Of a DNA stretch of 64,000 nt, positions 9,363 to 17,320 are shown piece by piece. The notes below the pieces were generated by a model that was given only the letters and a program-made list of their open reading frames with translations, ran no database searches and had not been told where the DNA came from. Position 1 is the first letter of the stretch; every line of letters begins with the position of its first letter. The position numbers and the translations under genes were made by a program. Source of the DNA: Cedecea sp000277545 (GTDB lineage: Bacteria; Pseudomonadota; Gammaproteobacteria; Enterobacterales; Enterobacteriaceae); the NCBI GenBank assembly GCA_050847315.1, contig CP193791.1. The stretch is one strand, 5' to 3'.

Positions 9363-9692
9363 TTCACATCGCTCCGCGCTGACGCGCATCTCAACAGGTA
9401 CATAATAAGCTGAAGCCGCAAACTGTTTTTAGGGTGCCGCTTCATCTGGTATTCGGAGGTAAAACCTTACCCGGACGGCGCTAATGTACTCCCAAATTAA
9501 AAATGAAAACAAGTGTCTCAAAATTGTGACAGTTGTCTGTTTTTTGAACTTTAATTAGGTGTGGGTGATCCCTTATTTACTTCATTAAAAACATTAAGAT
9601 ATATCGCTTTTTTAGTGATATTTCTCGTCTAAAAATAAGTATTTTTGCTTACGCTAAATTTTATTAATTTTTTTCGCTGAACAGGGGGAAAG
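9363..9692. other. 330-bp AT-rich intergenic region
   Basis: Holds the promoter side of ypdK and of the cupin gene. The right part (about 9480-9690) is strongly AT-rich with long A/T runs, typical of H-NS-silenced or horizontally acquired DNA boundaries. No ORF of note, no tRNA and no convincing inverted repeat was seen. AGGGGGAAAG directly precedes the cupin ATG. Confidence 0.5.
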
Positions 9693-10043
9693 ATGATCGT
9701 TTCAAAAGAAAATGCGGAACACTATCTGTGGGGAACAGACTGTGATGGATGGCATCTGTTAAAAGATCCTGCTTTGAGCGTGATTCATGAACGTATGCCG
9801 CCGGGGCGGACGGAACAAAGGCACTACCATTCCGTGGCGCAGCAGTTCTTTTTTGTGTTATCCGGGGCATTGACGATGGAGCTGGAAGGAGAGCGCTATG
9901 TGGTTCCAGCGGGAAAGGGGATCCCGATTCCGCCGCAGGCAAAACATCAGGCTCGCAATGATTCCGATAACGAGGTTGAATTTCTTGTTATCTCGCAGCC
10001 GACGACCCGAGGCGACAGGGTGAATTTGCCAGTAACGGATTAA
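9693..10043 (+). CDS. Small cupin-domain protein
   Basis: A 116-residue single-domain cupin. Motif 1 is present as RHYHSVAQQFFFVLSGALTMELEG (metal-ligand His-x-His at about residues 47-49, then Gln and the G-x-L strand) and motif 2 as PAGKGIPIPPQAKHQARN with its His near residue 90. Such proteins can be isomerases, dioxygenases or sensors; the sequence does not say which. Strong RBS. It is followed by an MFS pump and pxpA on the same strand, 94 bp and 2 bp apart, suggesting one transcription unit. It opens the accessory block after the AT-rich gap. Confidence 0.7.
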   Translation: MIVSKENAEHYLWGTDCDGWHLLKDPALSVIHERMPPGRTEQRHYHSVAQQFFFVLSGALTMELEGERYVVPAGKGIPIPPQAKHQARNDSDNEVEFLVISQPTTRGDRVNLPVTD

Positions 10044-10137
10044 TCGCGCTTTTCAGAGTTTGGATGCAATTCAGGCGGCGGTTAAGCAGGTATCTTTATA
10101 CTCTCAGCAAATCGCCAGGGCGAACTTATTCCCCTTA

Positions 10138-11649
10138 ATGAAAACGACCATGACAACGACCGAAACTGCTTCATCTGGCTCGCCGCAAACAACCTCCGTC
10201 CGCCTGCTGTTCGCGGCGCTTATGCTAGTCATGCTGCTGGCCGCGCTGGATCAAACCATCGTTTCTACGGCTTTGCCGACTATCGTGGGTGAACTGGGCG
10301 GCCTGGACAGGCTTTCCTGGGTTGTCACTGCGTATCTACTGGCTTCCACGATAGTCGTGCCGCTCTACGGCAAGTTTGGCGACCTGCTCGGGCGCAAAGT
10401 TGTATTGCAAACGGCGATTGTGGTCTTTCTTCTTGGCTCCGCGCTGTGCGGCCTCGCGCAAAATATGACGCAGCTTATTTTAATGCGCGCGCTGCAGGGA
10501 CTGGGCGGCGGCGGGCTGCTGGTGGTCACCATGGCGGCGGTGGGCGACGTGATCCCGCCCGCCGAACGCGGTAAATATCAGGGGCTTTTTGGCGGTGTTT
10601 TCGGCCTGGCGACGGTCATTGGCCCGCTGATTGGCGGTTTTCTGGTTGAACATTTTTCCTGGCGTTGGATTTTCTATATCAACCTGCCGCTGGGGATTTT
10701 TGCCCTGCTGGTTATCGGCGCGGTGCTGAAATCCCAGACGGCGCGAATTAGGCATCAAATTGATTTTCTTGGCGCGGGCTACCTGACAATTTCTCTGACC
10801 TGCCTGATTTTATTCACCAGCGAAGGCGGCACGGTCATGGCGTGGACTGATCCGCAGCTGTGGTGCATCTTTGCGTTCTTTGTCGTGGCGCTCATTGGCT
10901 TTATTTATGAAGAGCGACTGGCGATTGAGCCGATGATCCCGCTGCACCTGTTCCGCAACCGTACTTTTTTATTGAGCTGCCTGATTGGGTTTATTATCGG
11001 GATGTCGCTGTTTGGCTCGATGACCTTTTTGCCCCTTTATCTGCAGGTGGTAAAGTTCTCAACGCCGTCCCAGGCGGGGATGCAAATGCTGCCGCTGATG
11101 GGTGGACTTATCCTGACCTCAATCATCAGCGGGCGCATTATCAGTAAAATAGGCCGCTACCGCATTTTTCCCATTATCGGAACGCTGTTAAGTTTTATCG
11201 CGATGGCGCTGCTCGGTACGCTAAAGCTGGAGACGCCGCTGACCACGCTTTATCTGTACGTTGGTCTTTTAGGGCTGGGACTCGGCATGGTGATGCAGGT
11301 ATTGGTGCTGGCCGTGCAGAACAGCGTGGAAATAAAACTTATCGGGGTAGCGACCTCAAGCGCGACGCTGTTTCGCTCCATCGGTGGTTCAATTGGCGTG
11401 GCTGCGTTTGGCGCGGTTTTTACCTCCGTGCTGCGCAGTAATCTTGAGACGCTGATCCCGGAGGGGACTCAATTGCCGCGCCAGCTTGGTGCGCAGGCGG
11501 TACACGAACTGCCCGTAGCGATCCGTAACGATTATCTGCAGGCTTTTGGCTCAGCGATTCATTCCGTGTTTATAATTTCGGCGGGCGTTGTGGTGCTGGG
11601 CTTTGTCCTCGCGCTGCTGATGAAAAATGAGCCGCTGCGTAAAGGCTGA
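10138..11649 (+). CDS. MFS drug-efflux-type transporter (DHA2, 14 TM)
   Basis: About 503 residues with fourteen hydrophobic segments. The DHA2 signatures are clear: LDQTIVSTALPTIVGELGG in TM1, GKFGDLLGRK (motif A) after TM2, and GPLIGGFLVEHFSWRWIFYIN (antiporter motif C and following loop) after TM5. EmrB/QacA-type members export drugs and organic compounds with proton antiport. Start taken as the ATG giving MKTTMTTTE; a second ATG four codons on or an upstream TTG at 10060 are possible, since no strong RBS is visible. Two bases separate it from pxpA, so co-translation is likely; the exported compound is unknown. Confidence 0.85.
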   Translation: MKTTMTTTETASSGSPQTTSVRLLFAALMLVMLLAALDQTIVSTALPTIVGELGGLDRLSWVVTAYLLASTIVVPLYGKFGDLLGRKVVLQTAIVVFLLGSALCGLAQNMTQLILMRALQGLGGGGLLVVTMAAVGDVIPPAERGKYQGLFGGVFGLATVIGPLIGGFLVEHFSWRWIFYINLPLGIFALLVIGAVLKSQTARIRHQIDFLGAGYLTISLTCLILFTSEGGTVMAWTDPQLWCIFAFFVVALIGFIYEERLAIEPMIPLHLFRNRTFLLSCLIGFIIGMSLFGSMTFLPLYLQVVKFSTPSQAGMQMLPLMGGLILTSIISGRIISKIGRYRIFPIIGTLLSFIAMALLGTLKLETPLTTLYLYVGLLGLGLGMVMQVLVLAVQNSVEIKLIGVATSSATLFRSIGGSIGVAAFGAVFTSVLRSNLETLIPEGTQLPRQLGAQAVHELPVAIRNDYLQAFGSAIHSVFIISAGVVVLGFVLALLMKNEPLRKG

Positions 11650-11651
11650 CT

Positions 11652-12416
11652 ATGAAAAAAAACATCGATTTAAACAGTGATTTAGGTGAAAGCTTCGGGC
11701 AGTGGACAATGGGGGATGATGCCGCGATCCTGCAAATTGTCAGCAGTGCCAACGTGGCCTGTGGTTTTCACGCCGGATCGCCTGCGGGCATGCTCGAAAC
11801 ACTTCGCGCCGCAAAAGCTCAGGGCGTTGCCGTGGGCGCGCACGTGGCGTATCCGGATCTCGTCGGGTTTGGCCGGCGCAATATGGATATTGCCAGCGAC
11901 GAACTGACGGCAGACGTCATTTACCAGATTGGCGCGCTACAGGGGCTGGCACAGGCAGTGGGAACGCGCGTCCGGTATGTGAAACCGCATGGGGCGCTGT
12001 ATAACACCATCGCGCATGACAAGCGCCAGGCCGAAGCGGTGCTGGATGCCATTCTGGCGTTTGACGCCTCCTTGCCGCTGGTGGTGCTGGCGGGCTCGCC
12101 CCTGCTGGCATGGGCGCAGCAAAAAGGGGTGGCGACCGTCAGCGAAGCCTTTGCCGACCGGGCCTATCATGCTGATGGTTCTCTGGTGTCAAGACGTGAA
12201 CCTGGTGCCGTGTTACACGATGCCGGGCAGGTTGCCGCACGTATGCTGCAGCTGATTACTGAGGGTGGCGTGGAGTCAATCGAAGGCGTATTTACCCCCA
12301 TCCAGGCCGACTCCATTTGTGTGCACGGCGATAGCGCGGGGGCGCTTGCTATGGCGCAGGCAATCCGCAATCTGTTTATTTCTCAGGAAATTGAGGTGCA
12401 GGCTTTTGCCAGATAA
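11652..12416 (+). CDS. pxpA: 5-oxoprolinase subunit A homolog (LamB/YcsF family), orphan
   Basis: A 254-residue LamB/YcsF protein. Family hallmarks are NSDLGESFG near the N-terminus, ANVACGFHAG (about 33-42), VGAHVAYPD, and KPHGALYN. In the PxpABC complex this subunit takes part in ATP-dependent opening of 5-oxoproline. Here neither pxpB nor pxpC is adjacent; the neighbours are an MFS pump and a cupin. It may work with PxpBC encoded elsewhere, or have a separate role on a related cyclic substrate. Start ATG lies two bases after the MFS stop. Confidence 0.8.
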   Translation: MKKNIDLNSDLGESFGQWTMGDDAAILQIVSSANVACGFHAGSPAGMLETLRAAKAQGVAVGAHVAYPDLVGFGRRNMDIASDELTADVIYQIGALQGLAQAVGTRVRYVKPHGALYNTIAHDKRQAEAVLDAILAFDASLPLVVLAGSPLLAWAQQKGVATVSEAFADRAYHADGSLVSRREPGAVLHDAGQVAARMLQLITEGGVESIEGVFTPIQADSICVHGDSAGALAMAQAIRNLFISQEIEVQAFAR

Positions 12417-12562
12417 ACGCGTTTTGCGCTGCAGGCGGAGTGCGGGGTGACCGGCTCTCCGCGAACATTGTGGCTGGCGCTTTTTCCATCTCTGAAATTG
12501 CTTTCATTCGCTCTTCTTCTGTCTTTTATTGTTAACAATACAATAACATTATATCTAACAAA

Positions 12563-12580
12563 ATTGTGACAAAGCACAAT
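12563..12580. promoter_or_regulatory. Inverted repeat ATTGTG-N6-CACAAT (candidate operator)
   Basis: Perfect 6-6-6 palindrome in the AT-rich region upstream of the APC permease. Two bases separate it from a second palindrome of the same geometry, so the centres are 20 bp apart. It is not a CRP site: the TGTG/CACA spacing is 6, not 8. Confidence 0.45.
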
Positions 12581-12582
12581 AT

Positions 12583-12600
12583 ACATATAACTTAATATGT
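12583..12600. promoter_or_regulatory. Inverted repeat ACATAT-N6-ATATGT (candidate GntR operator)
   Basis: Perfect 6-6-6 palindrome 52 bp before the permease start codon. It resembles the palindrome ACATAA-N6-TTATGT in the gntR/aldehyde-dehydrogenase promoter region at 15845, giving a shared pattern ACATAW-N6-WTATGT. The divergently located GntR-family gene is the obvious candidate binder; this is inference. Confidence 0.45.
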
Positions 12601-12652
12601 TTTATAAAATGTAGCTATTGCCTGCAACTATGCCCCCTAAAGAGAAAGACAT

Positions 12653-14134
12653 ATGGAACAGACATCTGCTACAAAAAATACCGATTCCCTGCCGGAGAAG
12701 GGCCAGCAGTTCAACCGCTCCATCGGCCTGGTGTCTAACTTTGCGCTCGGTTTTACCTACCTCTCGCCGTTGACCGCCGTGTATTCCCTGTTTGCGCTGG
12801 CGATAACCCTCGCCGGGCCGCCAGCCATCTGGTGGATCCTGATTGCCGCCTGCGGGCAGCTGCTGGTTGCCCTGGTGTTTGGCGAGGTGGCTTCGCAGTA
12901 TCCCATCACCGGCGGGCTATATCCGTGGGCCAGAAGGCTGTGGGGGAAGAAATACGCCTGGATTGCCGCGTGGATTTACCTCTGGGCGCTGGTGGTGACC
13001 ATTACGTCTATCGTGGAATACACCTCCACCTTCGTCGCCTCGCTTTTTCATTACGGCGATACGCCAATTGCGATGCTGCTCACTTCCGTGGTGCTGCTCA
13101 CCATCATGATGGGCGTCAACATGTCCGGGACGAAAAACCTGGCGAGGGTCGCCCGCTTCGGCTTCTGGTGCGAAATTATCAGCGTGATTGCGCTCGGCAT
13201 TTACCTGCTGATTTTCCACCGCAATCAGCCTTTCTCCGTGGTGTTTGACGCCATGGGCGCGCTGGCAAAAGACGGCAGCTACGGCACGGCCTTTATGTCG
13301 GCGTCGCTGATGGGGCTGTTTATGTTCTTCGGCTTCGAAGCCTGCGGCAACGTGGCGGAAGAGGTGAAAAACCCGGGGCGTAAGATCCCGGTGGCGATGA
13401 TCCTCAGTATCGTTTTCGGCGCGATCTCTGCGGTGATCTCCATTCTGGGTTACCTGCTGTCATCCCCGGATCTGATGAACATTGTGAACGGCAAAATAGC
13501 CGATCCGATCCCGGCGATTCTGAACGATGCGCTGGGCGAGAAGGGCGCCACGCTGTTTATCGTGATTGCCATTGTGGCGATGCTCTCCTGCATCCTGTCG
13601 CTTCAGGCCGCGCTGAGCCGCCTGATCTTCTCGTTCTCCCGCGACAAAATGCTGCCGGGCAGCGAGTGGATGGCGAAGATCTCGAAGCATAGCGTGCCGG
13701 ACAACGCGATGTTGGTGAGCTGCCTGCTGCCGATGGTGATTTGCGTCTGGGTCTACTTCCAGCCGGATAACCTTGCTCGCATCACCGCGTTTGCCGTGAT
13801 AGGGATATACGTCTCCTTCCAGATGGTGATTCTGGCCGCGCTGCGCCAGCGCCTTAAGGGCTGGAAGCCTGCGGGAGAATGGACGCTGGGGGCATGGGGC
13901 ACGCTGGTGAATGTGCTGGCGCTGGCCTACGGTATCGGCGGGATCTGGCTGTTGGCCCAGCCTGCGGACAGCGCAACCTTTATTGACCGCTGGACGGTGC
14001 TGATTGGCCTGGCGTTGGTCATCGGCTCGGGGCTGGTTTACATGACGATTGCCAGACCGTTCGGCCATTCTGATGCGCCTGAAAATGACGCCATTGAATA
14101 CGCCAAACGGCTAAATCTTTCCCGCGAGTATTAA
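12653..14134 (+). CDS. APC-family amino acid/amine permease
   Basis: A 493-residue inner-membrane transporter with about twelve TM segments, of the amino acid-polyamine-organocation (APC) superfamily. The consensus features are the TM1 region FALGFTYLSPLTAVYS, GGLYPWARRLWG after TM2, and FFGFEACGNVAEEVKNPGRKIP in TM6/loop, which is close to GABA-permease-like and eukaryotic-type choline/GABA permeases. RBS AAAGAGAAAG. It stands at the head of the amine-oxidation module and probably imports its substrate or product (polyamine, GABA or a related amine). Two tandem terminators follow. Substrate is inferred from context only. Confidence 0.8.
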   Translation: MEQTSATKNTDSLPEKGQQFNRSIGLVSNFALGFTYLSPLTAVYSLFALAITLAGPPAIWWILIAACGQLLVALVFGEVASQYPITGGLYPWARRLWGKKYAWIAAWIYLWALVVTITSIVEYTSTFVASLFHYGDTPIAMLLTSVVLLTIMMGVNMSGTKNLARVARFGFWCEIISVIALGIYLLIFHRNQPFSVVFDAMGALAKDGSYGTAFMSASLMGLFMFFGFEACGNVAEEVKNPGRKIPVAMILSIVFGAISAVISILGYLLSSPDLMNIVNGKIADPIPAILNDALGEKGATLFIVIAIVAMLSCILSLQAALSRLIFSFSRDKMLPGSEWMAKISKHSVPDNAMLVSCLLPMVICVWVYFQPDNLARITAFAVIGIYVSFQMVILAALRQRLKGWKPAGEWTLGAWGTLVNVLALAYGIGGIWLLAQPADSATFIDRWTVLIGLALVIGSGLVYMTIARPFGHSDAPENDAIEYAKRLNLSREY

Positions 14135-14137
14135 TCC

Positions 14138-14161
14138 AAAGGGCCTTATGGCCCTTTTTTG
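14138..14161 (+). terminator. Terminator 1 after the permease
   Basis: Stem AAAGGGCC / GGCCCTTT with loop TTAT and a following T run, three bases after the permease stop. Confidence 0.9.
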
Positions 14162-14182
14162 TATGCATTTATCCACAGTATT

Positions 14183-14206
14183 AAAGGGTCTTATGACCCT
14201 TTTTTA
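14183..14206. terminator. Terminator 2, overlapping the 3' end of the dCache gene
   Basis: Stem AAAGGGTC / GACCCTTT with the same TTAT loop and TTTTTT tail as terminator 1. It is a near copy differing at one paired position (C-G to T-A), so pairing is kept. The stop and last codons of the convergent dCache gene lie inside this hairpin. Confidence 0.85.
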
Positions 14207-14898
14207 ATAAGCTCATATAACGTGCAGTATTCTGTGTTATAGACTTCAGCCGCCTCAGCGGTATTCAGTAATTCACCCACGCGGTATTTAGGATAAGTAG
14301 AGAAAATAATCCGCTTATCTAAATTAGTCAGCATGAGTCTGTGGTTATTGAACAGCGGAAGTAATTCTTCCTCGACTTCACTGACCAGCACATCAATTGC
14401 CGCCACGCCAATAAAACGCTGGTGCAAATAAACCGGCATCGCAGAGGTTAAGGTATAAGACGTATTACAAACGTAATCGACATAAGGGCCGTGAATATAC
14501 GCCTGGCCGTTTTCCTGAGCATCTTTAAACCACTCAAAGGTCCTGAAATCCAGCCGCTGCTGGGTGGCCTGATCCAGGTCGAGATTCACCTTTTTCACGC
14601 CGTCGGCCTTTTTGTACCACCACTCCAGCATCCAGTACTCTTTCTCTTCCGTGCTGCCTGCAATGTGGCTGGCAAAGCCAGAGCCTGAGCAATAAGGCGT
14701 TTCGTTCAGCGTCTCTTTGATGTGTTCCTGGATGGCTCGCTTTACCGCGGGATCCAGCAGCAATTTATGATCGCCGCCGTGAAACGCTGCCAGCGTGGAC
14801 TCAACCTGCCCGGCAAGCGCAATGGTTGCCTGGATGGTGGTGGTAAGGATGTCGTCAATCTTACGGGTAAAAGGGATGAGGCTTGCAGGTACATTCAT
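14191..14898 (-). CDS. Membrane-less dCache (PDC) sensor-domain protein
   Basis: A 235-residue protein consisting of a PDC/dCache ligand-binding fold with no transmembrane segment, no signal peptide and no output domain. The dCache core is clear: YWMLEWWYKK, then FRTFEWFKDAQ, HGPYVDY, TLTSAMPVY and FIGVAAIDVLVSEVEE, the usual membrane-distal pocket order. Such domains normally sit outside the membrane in chemoreceptors and kinases and bind amino acids, amines or carboxylates. It is 27 bp downstream of the GntR gene on the same strand, so probably co-transcribed. A cytoplasmic ligand sensor partnering the regulator is a reasonable inference; no function is known. Confidence 0.75.
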   Translation of the reverse strand: MNVPASLIPFTRKIDDILTTTIQATIALAGQVESTLAAFHGGDHKLLLDPAVKRAIQEHIKETLNETPYCSGSGFASHIAGSTEEKEYWMLEWWYKKADGVKKVNLDLDQATQQRLDFRTFEWFKDAQENGQAYIHGPYVDYVCNTSYTLTSAMPVYLHQRFIGVAAIDVLVSEVEEELLPLFNNHRLMLTNLDKRIIFSTYPKYRVGELLNTAEAAEVYNTEYCTLYELIKKGS

Positions 14899-14925
14899 GG
14901 CGATGCCCGTGTTGTTGTGTCAGTT

Positions 14926-15645
14926 TTATTTATATTTTAATTTGCTTTCAATGAGATAGAAGGTGAAGGTGTCGATGAGTTGCGTGGCTAATCGCACCGC
15001 CTCCTGCTCGTGATGGGTTTCTAGCGCGGCGATCAATTCGGTATAAACATCAATCACTTCCCGATGAATGGCTTCATCACGGTAAAGAATGGCCACCAGT
15101 GAAGCCCATTCGGCCTGCAGCAGCAGTTCCTGGTTGGCAAGCCTTGCGGACTGAGAACTGGCGGAAAGTGCCAGCAGGCAGCGCATATCTGCCTGAGTTT
15201 TTAGCTCCGGCGTGCTGGCCGATTTCAGTGCGGCAACAAACTCCCGCAGCCGGGTGATATCCGCGCTGGTCATGCGTCTGGAAGCCAGTTTGGCGCTGTG
15301 GCTAATTATGGCGCAATGCATTTCGCCGAGGTCAGAAATATAGTCTGAGCTGATGGTCTTAAAAGGGTGGAGCGGCGTCTGAAATTCGCCGCTATTTTCG
15401 CAAACAAAGCTGCCGCCATTTCGCCCACGAACGGTGTGGATTAAATTATTCGCCCGCAGAGTATTTAAGGCTTCGCGTATTGTTATGTGGGAAACGCCCA
15501 TCATTTTGGCAAGGTCGGCTTCATTAGGAAGCTGCTCATTTGCCTCAAGCAAACCAGTAATAATTGCATTTGAAAGCCGCTGCACAATTTGATCGGATCG
15601 ACTTGCCTGTCCTATAGGTGCGAATATTACTGCGTGAGTAATCAT
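14926..15645 (-). CDS. GntR-family regulator (FCD/FadR subfamily)
   Basis: A 239-residue transcription factor. The N-terminal winged helix is typical GntR (DQIVQRLSNAIITGLLEANEQLPNEADLAKMMGVSHITIREALNTLRANNLI in pieces, residues about 18-70, ending in the wing TVRGRNGGSFV). The C-terminal 150 residues are all-helical as in the FCD ligand domain. FadR-type FCD regulators respond to small carboxylates or amino acids. It lies divergent to the aldehyde dehydrogenase with 236 bp between, where an 18-bp palindrome occurs, and most likely controls the amine module. Confidence 0.85.
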   Translation of the reverse strand: MITHAVIFAPIGQASRSDQIVQRLSNAIITGLLEANEQLPNEADLAKMMGVSHITIREALNTLRANNLIHTVRGRNGGSFVCENSGEFQTPLHPFKTISSDYISDLGEMHCAIISHSAKLASRRMTSADITRLREFVAALKSASTPELKTQADMRCLLALSASSQSARLANQELLLQAEWASLVAILYRDEAIHREVIDVYTELIAALETHHEQEAVRLATQLIDTFTFYLIESKLKYK

Positions 15646-15844
15646 AGTGCTCTCTGATTAAAATTCCCTGAATCAACGGTTATTGATAGCACAGCCCGGG
15701 CCTTTAAGAAAGGCATCGACAGGCTACCAGAAACGGCGGTTTTCACCGCTTGCACGGCATTGCAATGTAAAAATATTGTTAAATTGTGGGGTCGATCATG
15801 TTGCTTTCAAGCGCAGATTGAAAAGTCGCCACTCAAAAGATATT

Positions 15845-15862
15845 ACATAATATTGTTTATGT
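15845..15862. promoter_or_regulatory. Inverted repeat ACATAA-N6-TTATGT (candidate GntR operator)
   Basis: Perfect 6-6-6 palindrome ending 19 bp before the aldehyde dehydrogenase start codon and close to its RBS, a position suited to repression. Matches the palindrome at 12583 upstream of the permease. Confidence 0.5.
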
Positions 15863-15881
15863 TTAATCTGAGGAAAAGGCG

Positions 15882-17309
15882 ATGCAAACCCTGAAGCATT
15901 TTATCAACGGGCACTATGTGGCGGGCCAGCCAGCCACATTGTTTGACCTGGTCAGCCCGGTCAACGGCGAGGTTTATGCGCAATCCCCTGACGGCGGCGC
16001 GGAAGAAGTTAACCAGGCTTACGCGGCGGCAAAAGCGGCGTTCGCGGTATGGAAACATTCCCTGCCGTCCGAGCGGCAGCGTGCCTTGCTGAAACTTGCC
16101 GATGAAATTGAACGTAATGCCGCGCGGATTGTGGAGGTGCAAAGTCAGGAAACGGGGCAGCTTAAACACTTTATCGAGCGCGATGAAATCGCGGCGTCCT
16201 GCGACGCTATCCGCTTCTTTGCCGGGGCGGCCCGTTGCCTTGAGGGGAAAGCTTCCGGGGAATATGCCGCCGGGTTTACCTCAACCATTCGCCGTGAACC
16301 GCTGGGGATTGTCGGGCAGGTGACGCCGTGGAACTACCCATTCATGATGGCCGTTTGGAAAATCGCTCCGGCGCTTGCGGCGGGCAACACCGTGGTGCTG
16401 AAACCGAGCGATACGACGCCTATCAGCACGCTGATTCTGGCCGAAATTGCGGCACCTTTGTTCCCACAAGGCGCATTCAACGTGGTGCTGGGCAAAGCGG
16501 GGACGGGCTCGCTGGTGGTATCCAACCCGGAAGCCTCGTTGGTGTCGATCACCGGTTCCGTTCGCGCTGGGCTGCAGGTTGCCGCCTCTGCTGCCGCCAA
16601 CCTGACCAAAGCGCACCTCGAATTGGGTGGCAAAGCGCCGGTGGTGGTGTTTGCCGATGCGGACATGAACAAAGCGGTCGAGGTGATTACCGCCGCCGGT
16701 TTCTCTAATGCCGGGCAGGATTGCACCGCTGCCACGCGTATCATCGTTGAAGCCTCCGCCTACGACGCTTTCCTTGAAAAGCTGATTCAGAAAACCAAAT
16801 CAATCACCTTCGGCGAGCCGGACGATCGCGAGGCTTTGTATGGCGCCCTCAACAGCTGGAACCAGCTGGAGCAGGTGACGGGCTTTATTGAACGGCTGCC
16901 TGCCCATGCAAAAATTGAAACCGGCGGCAAAAAGGGCGCGGGCCCCGGCTACTACTTTGAGCCGACGATCATTTCCGGGCTGAAGCAGCGCGATGAGGCC
17001 ATCCAGCATGAAGTTTTTGGCCCGGTGATGACTATCCAGTCTTTCAGCAGCGAAGAAGAGGCGCTCAGCAGAGCCAACGACGTGGAATACGGCCTGGCGG
17101 CAAGCGTCTGGACCAGCAGCCATAGCCGGGCGCAGCGCTTTAGCACCCGTCTCGATTTCGGCACCGTGTGGATCAACAACCATATCCCGCTTTGCGCGGA
17201 AATGCCCCACGGCGGATTTAAAAAGTCCGGCTACGGCAAAGACCTTTCGTCTTACTCCCTAGACGAATACACCCGCCTCAAACACATCATGTGCGATATC
17301 ACTGAATAA
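15882..17309 (+). CDS. NAD(P)-dependent aldehyde dehydrogenase (PatD/aminobutyraldehyde DH-like)
   Basis: A 475-residue ALDH-superfamily enzyme. Catalytic Cys281 lies in NAGQDCTAATR, general-base Glu247 in LELGGKAP, and oxyanion Asn151 in TPWNYP. Among E. coli enzymes it most resembles PatD (YdcW, 474 residues), the gamma-aminobutyraldehyde dehydrogenase, sharing the FFAGAARCL and EMPHGG-KSGYGKD blocks. That fits oxidation of 4-aminobutanal released from spermidine by the flavoenzyme downstream, giving GABA; substrate is inferred. RBS GAGGAAAAG. Followed after 11 bp by the NTF2-like gene, so the two are probably co-transcribed. Confidence 0.82.
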   Translation: MQTLKHFINGHYVAGQPATLFDLVSPVNGEVYAQSPDGGAEEVNQAYAAAKAAFAVWKHSLPSERQRALLKLADEIERNAARIVEVQSQETGQLKHFIERDEIAASCDAIRFFAGAARCLEGKASGEYAAGFTSTIRREPLGIVGQVTPWNYPFMMAVWKIAPALAAGNTVVLKPSDTTPISTLILAEIAAPLFPQGAFNVVLGKAGTGSLVVSNPEASLVSITGSVRAGLQVAASAAANLTKAHLELGGKAPVVVFADADMNKAVEVITAAGFSNAGQDCTAATRIIVEASAYDAFLEKLIQKTKSITFGEPDDREALYGALNSWNQLEQVTGFIERLPAHAKIETGGKKGAGPGYYFEPTIISGLKQRDEAIQHEVFGPVMTIQSFSSEEEALSRANDVEYGLAASVWTSSHSRAQRFSTRLDFGTVWINNHIPLCAEMPHGGFKKSGYGKDLSSYSLDEYTRLKHIMCDITE

Positions 17310-17320
17310 GGATCCCAGCG

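Noticed and set aside
12563..12580. ATTGTGACAAAGCACAAT considered as a CRP site
   Set aside because: CRP sites have TGTGA-N6-TCACA; here the TGTG/CACA spacing is two bases too short.
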